DNA of 64,000 nt from Bolinopsis microptera (taxonomy: Eukaryota; Ctenophora; Tentaculata; Lobata; Bolinopsidae): the NCBI RefSeq assembly GCF_026151205.1, contig NC_087083.1:4566460-4630459 (forward strand), read 5' to 3'. The notes under the pieces are model-generated. The model was not told the origin of the DNA. It searched no databases and saw only the letters and a list, made by a program, of their open reading frames with translations. Of the stretch, positions 1 to 8,840 are shown in pieces. Position 1 is the stretch's first letter, and the number at the start of each line of letters is the position of its first letter. Made by a program: the position numbers and the translations under genes.

Positions 1-1474
1 AAGGCCAATTGTGATTTTTAAGTGGTTCAGTCAAAATTTTAGAAGGGGAATATGTAGTTCATTTTTGACAGTTTCATTTTATATCATTGTGATATTGTGT
101 GTAAATTGTTTGAGCTTTTGTTTGGAGTTCCCCAGGGATCACTCTTGGGGCCTATTCTTTTCATCCTCTATATCAAAGCTCTCCAGAAAATTGCGGCCAA
201 ATATGGTCTTGATATACAGCTCTATGCAGATGATTCTCAACTGTACATCTCATTTCAACCAAACCGTGTGGTACAGTTCACTGATGTCCAAGACAGAACA
301 AACAAATGTCTTGCAGAGATAAAAGCATGGATGGTGAAGAATTACATGAAACTGAATGAAAGCAAGACAGAACTATTGGTGTTAGGAAAGAGCCATATTC
401 TAAAAAAGTGTGAACTCAGTGTCAGACTGCAATTTGGAAGCACTGAAATTCTACCTACGGAGTGCAAAGGAGACAGCTGGAAGAGTCTGGGAGTCAAATT
501 TGATGAAACTTTAAATATGGAAAGACAGATCAATTATGTCAAAAGGAAATGTAGCTGGACAATGATGAACCTAAGAACTATTGGTCGTTACCTGGATGAA
601 GGCATTAAATTGATGTTGGTGAAACAACTGGTTATATCTAAATTAGATTACTGTAATTCTCTATACATGAATCTACCCAAGACCAGACTAAACAAACTTA
701 GATCCACCCTTAATGGGGCAGTTCGTTTCATCTATAACATAGAAGACAGAACCACGGACTTGGTTCCCTTCTATAAGAAGGCCCACATACTCCCTATAGA
801 CCAACGAATATTCTTTAAAGTTTGTCTATTAACCCACAAATCAGTTCACGGTACTGCACCTGATTACCTCAAAGCACTACTGGATTTGGATGTAGCGGAT
901 AAAGAACTCTCAAACACCATGACCATGACCAGGTCGAAGAGACCTGATGACCATCTCATGCTCAAGGTACCAAAGAATAAAAAGTCCAAAGTTGATGACA
1001 GACGTTTCTCAAGCCATGCACCGATTGCATGGAACTCTCTTCCACTGATGTTGAGATGTATTACTGATACCAACTGCTTCAAGCGAATGTTAAAGAACCA
1101 TTTATATAATCAGTTTTGATGTTTTTTCTTTCCATTTGTCTTCATTTTGCAAGACACCTTGGCTTTTATTTCTTACCGAACTCCATTTTATGTCTAAGTT
1201 CTCTACCTTTCTATGTCACTGTACTAACCTTTATTTTACCTACATGTATTGTATGGTCTCTGATTCTTTTTGATTTAGTGTGGTTTAAAATAAAAGATGT
1301 TTTAATTTTGTCTTGGTCTTATATTAATATTACGTTATAATCTTGTTCATTTTTACACATTTGCTCACATCACTCACAGTCAGCCGCTCTGACATGGTTA
1401 ACCACCTTCCTTGTGTTGTTGGTTAATCATATGAGCGGGATATAAATACCTCATTTCATTTCATTTCATTTCAT
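1..1474 (+). mobile_element. CR1/L2-like LINE, 3' part (reverse transcriptase C-terminus, 3'UTR, tail)
   Basis: The 3' portion of a non-LTR retrotransposon. An open frame at 97-1119 (340 codons) carries the reverse-transcriptase motifs GVPQGS (about residues 10-15) and YADD (residues 43-46, bases 223-234), followed by the long C-terminal region typical of CR1/L2-clade ORF2 proteins (LGVKFDETL, LDYCNSLY, LPIDQRIFFK, WNSLP). The 3'UTR runs from 1120 to about 1450 and ends in CATTT pentamers, the short tandem tail seen on this clade. Upstream of about base 100 the family reading continues in another frame (WFSQNF, at the usual distance before GVPQGS), so the copy has at least one frameshift there and is probably dead. 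The apparent start at 97 is not a real initiation site. The 5' part lies outside the window. The tail ends 34 bp before the ATG of the sulfatase gene. Clade assignment is by motif and may be wrong between CR1 and L2. Confidence 0.88.
1452..1474 (+). repeat. CATTT pentamer tail of the LINE
   Basis: Four to five copies of CATTT directly after the LINE 3'UTR, ending in TACTG. A short tandem tail in place of poly(A) is usual for CR1/L2-type LINEs and marks the element's 3' end. Confidence 0.85.
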
Positions 1475-1507
1475 ACTGTTTACTTATTCAACTGTAGGTC
1501 CTCCTCC

Positions 1508-4303
1508 ATGAAACTACTACATCGCAGAAATTTCAGGATGTTTGGTCTGTTTCTGGTAACAGTAATGCTACTCTTTCATTCGTCTTCCTCGACAGTCAGT
1601 CAGAAAGATTGCACTATTAATCGCAGTAAAACTAATATACTACTAGTAGTAGCTGATGATTTGGGATGGGCTGATATTGGCTTCAGCCACAAGCCTGATG
1701 GGTTTGTGTCTGACAAAGGAATACCCGAAACTCCACACTTGGATAGAACTGCTGAAGAAGGTTTAGTTCTAGACAATCTGTACACTCAAGCAGCATGTAC
1801 TCCAACAAGGGGATCATTAATGACAGGAAAATATGCTTTTAGGCTCGGACAGCTGTTTACTTCTTCCGTTATGACAACAGCGGACAAAAAGGGTCCGTCT
1901 GACAGGTTCCTTTCAGAGGTGAGTAGGTCCAAGTTTCCTACAACAAGTTTAATTAAAACTCGTTTTTATAAATCTGAATCCCTCCAATTGTTTAGTCATG
2001 AACCATTTCAGTCCAACCTCTTTCAAAAAACAAAGTGTGTTTTAAGTGATCGAAATAGTGAAACTAACTTTAGAAATAGTGCATTCAATTGGGCATCTTG
2101 ATCCAAAACAATCATATTTATTCATGCTTTCAGGAATTATCAGGAAGTGGCTATAGAGTCCACGGTGTTGGTAAGTGGCATCTTGGCCATCAAAAAGGCA
2201 ACCTACCTACACAAAAAGGCTTTGATTCTTTTTATGGAATTTATTCTGGTATGGGATCATACTACATTCATAAGGGAGTGGGACACTCTTATAAAAATGG
2301 AGTATGGCTTCATAACCAGGAAGATCATGATTTTCATTATGACTACAGGAATGGGTCAGAGTCTGTGTTGACTGAGACTGAGGATGATAAGGGTGTTCAC
2401 TCTACTCATTTGTTTACTAAAGCAGCAGTCAGTAGAATAAAGGAGCACGATAAAACATCACCTTTGTTTCTGTATGTTGCATACACTGCCCCTCATTCGC
2501 CCCTAGAACCAGATGAATCTATTGTTGCTAAGAGAAACAACCACATCATTGATGTGGAGAGAAGGCGCTATGCTGCCATGGTAACACAGATGGATAATGG
2601 ATTCGGAGAGATCCTTTCTGCACTTGAGGAAAGAAGTATGAAGGAGAACACAGTGATAATATTTATAAGTGATCACGGTGCAGCACTAGTTAAATCCTGT
2701 TGGGACTATGTTGGTGGGAGTAATAAACCATATCGTGATGGTAAATTTACATTCTTTGAAGGTGGAATAAAGAGTGCTGCGTTCATCTGGGCACCGTGGC
2801 TTAATGATGGTGTAAAGGGTACTCACAGCAAAGCTCTTGCTCATGTTGTTGATATCCATTCCCTGGTCTTATCCTTGGCAGGTAATAATTTCATAATAAT
2901 CATGTACTTAAGGCCAGAGGGGCCGGGGTAGAGGGATCAAAATCATTTTTCTAGTTTTAACATAATATGTGATAGAGCTGCTGGAGATGACTGAGAAGGA
3001 AAGAACCACATAAAAATCTGACCTTGAGTTGCTGAGATATTGCACGCCAAAGTTGGAGGTTTTGAAAATGACTGGCCACTCCCAGAAACTGAGACTTGGC
3101 ACAGGTGTTTCTTGGGCTAAGTTGTGGTTTACCTTTTTTAAGTTTTATATTTGAGGTATACCGCAAACGTTGGCATGCATTATCTCAGCAACGCAAGGTC
3201 AGATTTTTTGGTTCTTTCCTACTCGTTCATCTCCCTGAGCAGCACATTATATTATGTTAAAACTAGAAAATGATTTTTACCCATCCCACTTTGGCCTTAA
3301 ACTCAGACTCTGAAGACCTAGATAATCTAATTATGAACATTTAGAATTCCACTTAAATTATAAACATGTTTTGAATACACTCCACATAACTTCTTCAATC
3401 CTGAGTAAAATGTAATCTTATGACCTGGTTACAAGCTAACGTGAACTTAGATTTGTTTTCAGGAATGACAGAAACTATCTCGGGCATGTTTCAAATTACT
3501 GAAGGAGGATTCAAAAAAGATGGTGGAAACTCCTTGCTCAGATCTCTTCATGGTGATCATTCTGGCAGGTTCGAACATAATATGATATAATATGATATTC
3601 ATTTATCTACTTTTTCTATCATGGTGGAAAATTCTTGAGATAATAATGGTGATAATTAAATCTAGAATTGATCTTTAATTTACTGTATCATGCTAATATA
3701 TGACAATTTGAAAATACCCATGGCTTGGTTAGTGGTTACACGCAAATAGATTTAGGCCTTGTGGTTGTTTGTGGTCTGGTTGTGATCTGAGCAACAAGAC
3801 CTTTATATTATTAATGTGTGACCTGTAGACATTCAAAAAATCACCTATTGCATTGTGATGCGACCTATAGAGTATAGAGTATAAATAAATATCATAATGA
3901 GTAAGTTCTGCATTTCCTGTTATACATACGCTACCTCACAGCAATAATTAAATTTTACAGAGATACAATCCTGCACAATCTGGTTGTCAACAAACTACCA
4001 GAAGATAAGCTTGTAAAGTACTGCAGTCCAACCACGGCACAGCCTGCCCAATATGGTGTTATCAGACATCACAACTACAAACTGTTTTATGGTGATTTAC
4101 AAAGTTGGTGTCACTCTCACCTCCTGACAGAACCCTGTCCTGACCTGGTGTTTGTGAGTGGGAGGGCTGCAATGTTGTTTGACTTAGAGATAGATCCGTA
4201 TGAGAGGGTGAATATAGCAGCAAGTAATATTGATGTAGTGGAGAAGTTAGCTGCTATGATATTGAAATATTCTAAAGATGCCCCCTCTCAGTGGGTCGTA
4301 TAG
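1508..4303 (+). CDS. Arylsulfatase B-like sulfatase, four exons, apparently complete
   Basis: Predicted secreted or lysosomal sulfatase that hydrolyses sulfate esters, probably on glycosaminoglycan-type sugars; the substrate is inferred from family only. Exons: 1508-1918, 2134-2881, 3463-3568 and 3961-4303, joining in phase (0, 1, 2) into 1,608 nt or 535 aa; human ARSB is 533 aa. The N-terminus is hydrophobic (about residues 11-24), a likely signal peptide; Met11 is an alternative start. Catalytic set: D50-D51, C97 in CTPTR (formylglycine site) with R101, K151 and H153 in GKWHLG, H258 in APHSP, D317-H318, and K341 before FFEGG. The second metal pair is D-H where ARSB has D-N; D-H occurs in other sulfatases. 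The C-terminal LFDLEIDPYER motif is also family-typical. Introns are 215, 581 and 392 bp, all GT-AG. The third donor (GTTCGA) is weak but is the only one that keeps frame. An upstream 5'UTR intron is possible, since an acceptor-like TAG sits at 1495-1497. Confidence 0.93.
2908..3300. mobile_element. Long-inverted-repeat MITE in sulfatase intron 2
   Basis: A 385-bp palindromic element (2912-3296) with TTAA at both edges (2908-2911 and 3297-3300). The left arm, about 2912-3060, matches the reverse complement of the right arm, about 3161-3296, with scattered mismatches and small gaps; shared blocks include TCTAGTTTTAACATAATAT, GGAAAGAACCA, and ATCTGACCTTG followed by GTTGCTGAGATA. The loop is about 100 bp and no protein is encoded. 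TTAA target duplications are known for piggyBac-type transposons, but the ends start GGCC rather than the usual CCC, so the family is uncertain. The element lies fully inside intron 2 and leaves the splice sites untouched. Confidence 0.8.
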
Positions 4304-4376
4304 GTGAGCTGTTTGTTTTTACTTGAGAGCTATTGTCGTCGAGTTTTCCTTACATGATTTGTATTTAGATATCCCC

Positions 4377-4382
4377 AATAAA
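4377..4382 (+). terminator. Polyadenylation signal of the sulfatase gene
   Basis: An AATAAA hexamer begins 74 nt after the TAG at 4301-4303. It is the first canonical signal downstream of the stop, giving a short 3'UTR. Confidence 0.5.
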
Positions 4383-4912
4383 TGTAGCCCCAAATGGTGA
4401 CCGAAATGGTAAAAAGTGTATTTTTATTGGTATAATTATTGCTTAATTACATTGTTTGTTTTAATTTGTCTGCACTTGTGTCAGCTTTATAAACCTACAC
4501 TATATATAGGAAATATAATATAGGATATCAGATTAACAGTATGTTTGTTTTACTGTCAATAGATGATAATAATTCGATTCATTGATGTTAAAATGATATT
4601 ATAGTGTACAAGAGTAGGGTATGATTGGACATGGATGAATAAGGAGCAAACTCAGTCGCAATTAATTTATTTATTTCATCTTTTACTTTTGGTTCCTATC
4701 TTAGTTATAGTAACAGTGTTGTCTTTAACTTTAGATTCCTAACCCACGTTTGCAGTTAACCATTAAAGCTACTCTATATTATTTTTATTGTCTAAACTTA
4801 ACCGTTTAAGGTAAGCTATATATAGTTTTATTGTCTATTTGTTTGTATCTTGATCTGAAACTGATTTTCGCCAACATTTTAAAATCAGCCAGGTAATATG
4901 ATAAATATATGT
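4383..4912. other. AT-rich spacer, no gene seen
   Basis: Spacer between the first sulfatase gene and the AT minisatellite. I see no open frame of note, no RNA gene and no clear repeat. Confidence 0.6.
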
Positions 4913-5276
4913 AGTACATTTTAGTATACATTAAAGTATACATTGTACATTATAGTATACATTATAGTATGTATTAAACATTATATAGTGTACATTATAG
5001 TTTACATTATAGTGTACATTATAGTTTACATTATAGTGTACATTATAGTGTACATTATATTATACATTATAATGTACATTATACTATACATTATAGCATA
5101 CATTATACATTATATTATACATTATAGTATACATTATGGTATACATTATAGTGTATATTATATTATACATTATAGTATACATTATAGTATACATTATATT
5201 ATAAATTATAGTATACATTATAGCATACATTATACATTATAGTATACATTATATTATGCATTATAGTATACATTTT
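4913..5276. repeat. AT-rich 12-bp minisatellite
   Basis: About 30 degenerate copies of a 12-bp unit close to TACATTATAGTA, with GTAC or ATAC at the joins. The unit is nearly self-complementary, so single strands could fold into many short hairpins. An open frame of Tyr-Ile-Val-Tyr-Ile repeats runs through it because the unit is a multiple of three without stops; it is not a gene. Confidence 0.9.
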
Positions 5277-5334
5277 ATTAGTATACCATACTCTCATTCG
5301 TGTGTTAATTGTAAATTCTCCCCTGGATGTTGCA

Positions 5335-5366
5335 GTTTTACAGTTAAACAGTTTTACAGTTAAACA
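5335..5366. repeat. 16-bp tandem duplication
   Basis: Two exact copies of GTTTTACAGTTAAACA in tandem (5335-5350 and 5351-5366), in the spacer upstream of the second sulfatase copy. Confidence 0.85.
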
Positions 5367-5574
5367 GTTTAATATAGTGAAGTGTGAAATGAGGCCAACA
5401 TTTGGCTTCTCTACTGTACTTCACTTTCTCCATACCTTGATACCTCTTGTTGTTATATCTCTCGGCTGCTGTTCACATTGCTGTTAAATGTTAGACTGCA
5501 CTTCCCTTAATGTCATTAAAGTTTATCTGAAGTTTCCGAGATAACAGGATTATCAGTGCATTTAGTTGATAAAA

Positions 5575-5614
5575 TGTTTTATATTTTCAATGGAATGTTA
5601 TGACGATGACGTCA
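5575..5614 (+). promoter_or_regulatory. Possible promoter elements of the second sulfatase copy
   Basis: A TATA-like stretch (TTTTATATTTT, around 5577-5587) lies 26 bp before a perfect cAMP-response-element palindrome TGACGTCA (5607-5614). Both are 90 to 130 bp before the ATG at 5704. A motif match alone is weak evidence. Confidence 0.22.
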
Positions 5615-5703
5615 CTATACCACCGTTACAGGTGTTCCACTAGATGATATCAGCACACTAAAGCAACAGAGGAGATAACAACCAAACAAGAGAGGAGATA
5701 AGA

Positions 5704-6583
5704 ATGGTGTGTTGGTTAATATTGCTGGTAATAATGAATGTAGCAGTAATGGAACCACAAGAGGAATACTGTAGGATAACAGCACCTAATATACTACTAG
5801 TTATAGCTGATGATTTGGGATGGGCTGATATTGGCTTCAGCCACAAGCCTGATGGGTTTGTGTCTGACAAAGGAATACCCGAAACTCCACACTTGGATAG
5901 AACTGCTGAAGAAGGTTTAGTTCTAGACAATCTGTATACTCAAGCAGCATGTACTCCAACAAGGGGATCATTAATGACAGGAAAATATGCTTTTAGGCTC
6001 GGACAACTGTTTACTTCTTCTGTCATGGGACCGCAAGAGAAGGAGAGCTCTTCTCACAAGTTTCTATCCAAGGTAAATAACAAATTCCTAGCATAATACC
6101 TTTTGGGAATAATTGATTATCTCTCGAAGTTGCCAGTACAAAACTGAATGCTTTCAGAATGCCAATAAAATATTTCTAATACAATATATAATATTATATT
6201 GTATGTATCTTCAGGAGCTTGCCGAAAGAGGGTACAAAGTACACGGGGTTGGTAAATGGCACCTGGGACACAGGGAAAAGAGATATCGTCCCACTGAAAG
6301 AGGATTTGATAGTTTCTACGGTCTGTACAAAGGAATGGGGACTCACTACACTCACCACCACGTCTCCCACCCCTGGCTAGGTGAAACGTGGGGACGGCAC
6401 TTTGGAGATCATGATTTTCATTATGACTACAGGAACGGGTCTGAGTCTGTGTTGACTGAGACTGAGGATGATGAAGGAGTTCACTCTACTGAATTGTTTA
6501 CTAAAGCAGCAGTCAGTAGAATAAAGGAGCACGATAAAACATCACCTTTGTTTCTGTTTTGGACTACACAAAAGAAACCGTAA
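5704..6583 (+). pseudogene. Truncated second arylsulfatase B-like copy
   Basis: Tandem, same-strand paralog of the first sulfatase. Exon 1 (5704-6072) encodes a hydrophobic N-terminus, the ADDLGW metal site (D36-D37) and CTPTR (C83, R87). Its donor is GTAAAT; intron 1 is 6073-6214, and exon 2 starts at 6215 in the same phase as in the first gene, with GKWHLG intact. Homology stops abruptly at 6557 within TSPLFL, after which eight unrelated codons lead to TAA at 6581-6583, giving about 245 aa. The APH site, the second metal pair, the active-site lysine and the whole C-terminal domain are missing and were not found downstream in this window. It is therefore unlikely to be an active enzyme. Splice sites and frame are otherwise clean, so the loss looks recent. 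It could also be an intact gene broken by misassembly. Confidence 0.82.
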
Positions 6584-6690
6584 AACCCTCATTAAATGTT
6601 TCCCTAATTTACGTAACACTTTTAGAAAGTATCTAAAAGTTTATGGTAAAACCTCAAGTTAATGTTCCATATTTAGCCGTAAAACACACC
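6558..6690 (+). repeat. Repeat-like sequence at the truncation point
   Basis: Directly after the sulfatase homology ends, a motif recurs: GTAAAACCCTCATTAAATG (from 6580), GTAAAACCTCAAGTTAATG (from 6646) and CCGTAAAACACACCC (from 6678). This looks like part of a dispersed element that may have caused the truncation. No terminal repeat or target duplication could be recognised. Confidence 0.35.
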
Positions 6691-7790
6691 CTTTTCCCTA
6701 TTTTTTTAATTGACTCGAATTGACATTCAGGAGGACAAAATCGATATGATGCATGTTGAAATAATCAAATAGATATAATACATGTAAGAATTTTCTATGA
6801 GCATCATTTTCTTTGTTTAACAAATCTATGAACACTAGCAAATTAAATTTGTTGCATCTAATCTAACTTCTTCACTCAGCACATTGGATTGCAGTTTGGT
6901 TAGTAACAGTAACTCTGACAGCTGTGATACTTAATGTACCACACCACAAATTTGACATGGCTTGGTTGCTACAGTTTCTGCTCTGCCAGTTGCAATGTTC
7001 TTGCGTTACAGAGAGTTATAGTTGGAACGTTCCTTTCGGACTCAATATTTTAAACAAGATATTTTTACAGGATTCAAATTAATACTGCATGGCATTGGGT
7101 GATATAAATCATCAGTACTAAAATTCAAATCTGATGTATAAAAAATACCGTTAATAATAATTATGTCTACCTACGTCCAAACAAAACAATATTTTTAATT
7201 ATCTCAGAACATAAACAAATTAAACACAGTTCGCTATGCTGGTGCTTACCCTCCAGCTTAGTCAAATGCTTGTCCCCTCTGAATCCTGATAACATAGCGA
7301 ACTGTTTTATGCATAAATTATGAAACATTATTAACGTACACTTATGCAACTTCTATAATGAAATTGATATTTCAATCGAATGACAGAATTGGTCATTTTT
7401 AATTCGAATAGAAAGCTGTAATCATAATTGGGACTATATCGTATGAACTTGTTGTCAAAACAAACCAAATTCTTTGTCAAATTTTCCGATTCGATCGGTA
7501 AATGTCCATTGTCCTCATACCATACACTATAAAACTAAGGAAAAAGGAAGTTTCGTTTGGAATCTGTCCTTTAACAATAGATGCTTAAAAAGGTTTAACG
7601 GAATTATGGGTTGAAATGAGAAGATAACTAAGGCACTAGGCGCAGGGGTATCATGGAAATCGCCAATGAAGTAGGTATTTACCACTGAATGAGAATTTCC
7701 TTCATCATTGACCCAGAACGTAGACAGTGTATTATAACATATTGATTTAGTATATACTAAACTGTGCTCTCAGGACATTTTTGTCTCAAC
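6691..7790. other. Non-coding AT-rich stretch
   Basis: No open frame with recognisable content, and no RNA gene seen. It contains one perfect 13-bp inverted repeat, listed separately. Confidence 0.55.
7226..7305. repeat. Perfect 13-bp inverted repeat
   Basis: ACAGTTCGCTATG at 7226-7238 faces CATAGCGAACTGT at 7293-7305 across a 54-bp loop. Weaker pairing may extend outward. It could be a small non-autonomous element or a chance hairpin. Confidence 0.6.
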
Positions 7791-7927
7791 CTGTGCCCAA
7801 GTGAGCCCCAGCTGGTGCCCCAACGCATCCTGCCCCAAGTGTGCCCCAAGTAACTTTAAGCCCCCACTGTGCCCCAACTGTGCCCCAGGAATACAAATTG
7901 TGCCCCAACTGGGGCACAGTATGTGCC
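7791..7927. repeat. Degenerate GTGCCCCAA short tandem repeat
   Basis: About ten imperfect copies of a core such as TGTGCCCCAACTG in roughly 135 bp, ending in an 8-bp hairpin (TGTGCCCC, AACT, GGGGCACA). It stands out as GC-rich in AT-rich surroundings. Confidence 0.6.
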
Positions 7928-8658
7928 TAGCTAGATTACCAAATTGCCCTTTTATGTTTAATATTATATTTATTATCAGCAGAGAGCCTGTAGAGTGTAC
8001 AGTTGTATCATGGTGGCCTTCCTAACTTGCCCAACAATAACCAAGGAATATACGTAACAGGTTTTTTAAGTTCCAATTATCAATCAGGGTTTATAAAATT
8101 CTAAAGTTTTGGATGAAGCTTAGCGTTCAGTAACCTTCATCAGATTTGAACAATACTATCACATCCCTTAATGGATATACAAGGTGTGTTGACCTTAATC
8201 TCTTAATAATCATGTTTCGATATATAACAGTATAACAACTAAAGCGTGACTTTGAATTTAAATATTATTATTATTCTATTGTAATCTTTCTTCTTCGCTT
8301 CTTATGAGTGTAGTGGGTCGATCATATAGTTTGATAGTTGTGCCAAGTGAGAGTCTCCATCAGTATTGACACTGTGTTAATTACTGATGGAGACTACATA
8401 ATGAGGAAAAATAATCATATTTAAATTCAAGTTACAAATATTCAACAGATCATACCAACAAAAATTATTTAAAAGTTAAATTACTGAAATATATATTTAA
8501 AATTGAGATATATATTTTTTAAAATTTTTTAAAAGAATGAATAATGGTAAATCTTGCCCATTCATACAAGTTTTTCCCAACATTTATTGCAAGCATCTTT
8601 CACCCCTTAAGTTCATTAAAGCTATCTAATAATCGTATTTCTTACACCTAAAGCTAAA
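7928..8658. other. Non-coding AT-rich stretch
   Basis: Nothing recognisable apart from the hairpin at 8352-8395 listed separately. The last 200 bp before the coding-like segment are strongly A/T-rich. Confidence 0.5.
8352..8395. repeat. Perfect 14-bp inverted repeat
   Basis: AGTCTCCATCAGTA at 8352-8365 pairs with TACTGATGGAGACT at 8382-8395 around a 16-bp loop. It is a stable hairpin in single-stranded form; its function is unknown. Confidence 0.7.
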
Positions 8659-8840
8659 TCACTTCTTAGAACAGATAACAAGTTTCTTCCTCGGTCTGCC
8701 TAATCTACCAGCAAACAGATTGTCAGATTGAATGGCGAATGGCACCCCCCTGCTGCTGAGCAGTGCCACTTGAACAGTTTTACTGGCTCCTGAGAATATG
8801 GCCGGACCATCTTCCACGCCGATCTCAATAATCAATATGC
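8659..8840 (-). other. Possible terminal coding exon or remnant, unknown protein
   Basis: On the minus strand an open frame of about 60 codons ends at 8659 in a basic tail (GRLGRPRKKLVICSKK) and contains EDGPAIFSGASKTVQVALL. Its composition looks protein-like, unlike the repeat-derived frame it runs into beyond 8841. No domain is recognised and no clear acceptor site precedes it. It might be the last exon of a gene whose upstream part was replaced or separated by the minisatellite, or simply a chance frame. Confidence 0.2.

Noticed and set aside
4943-5242. 99-codon frame of Tyr-Ile-Val repeats
   Set aside because: By-product of the 12-bp AT minisatellite.
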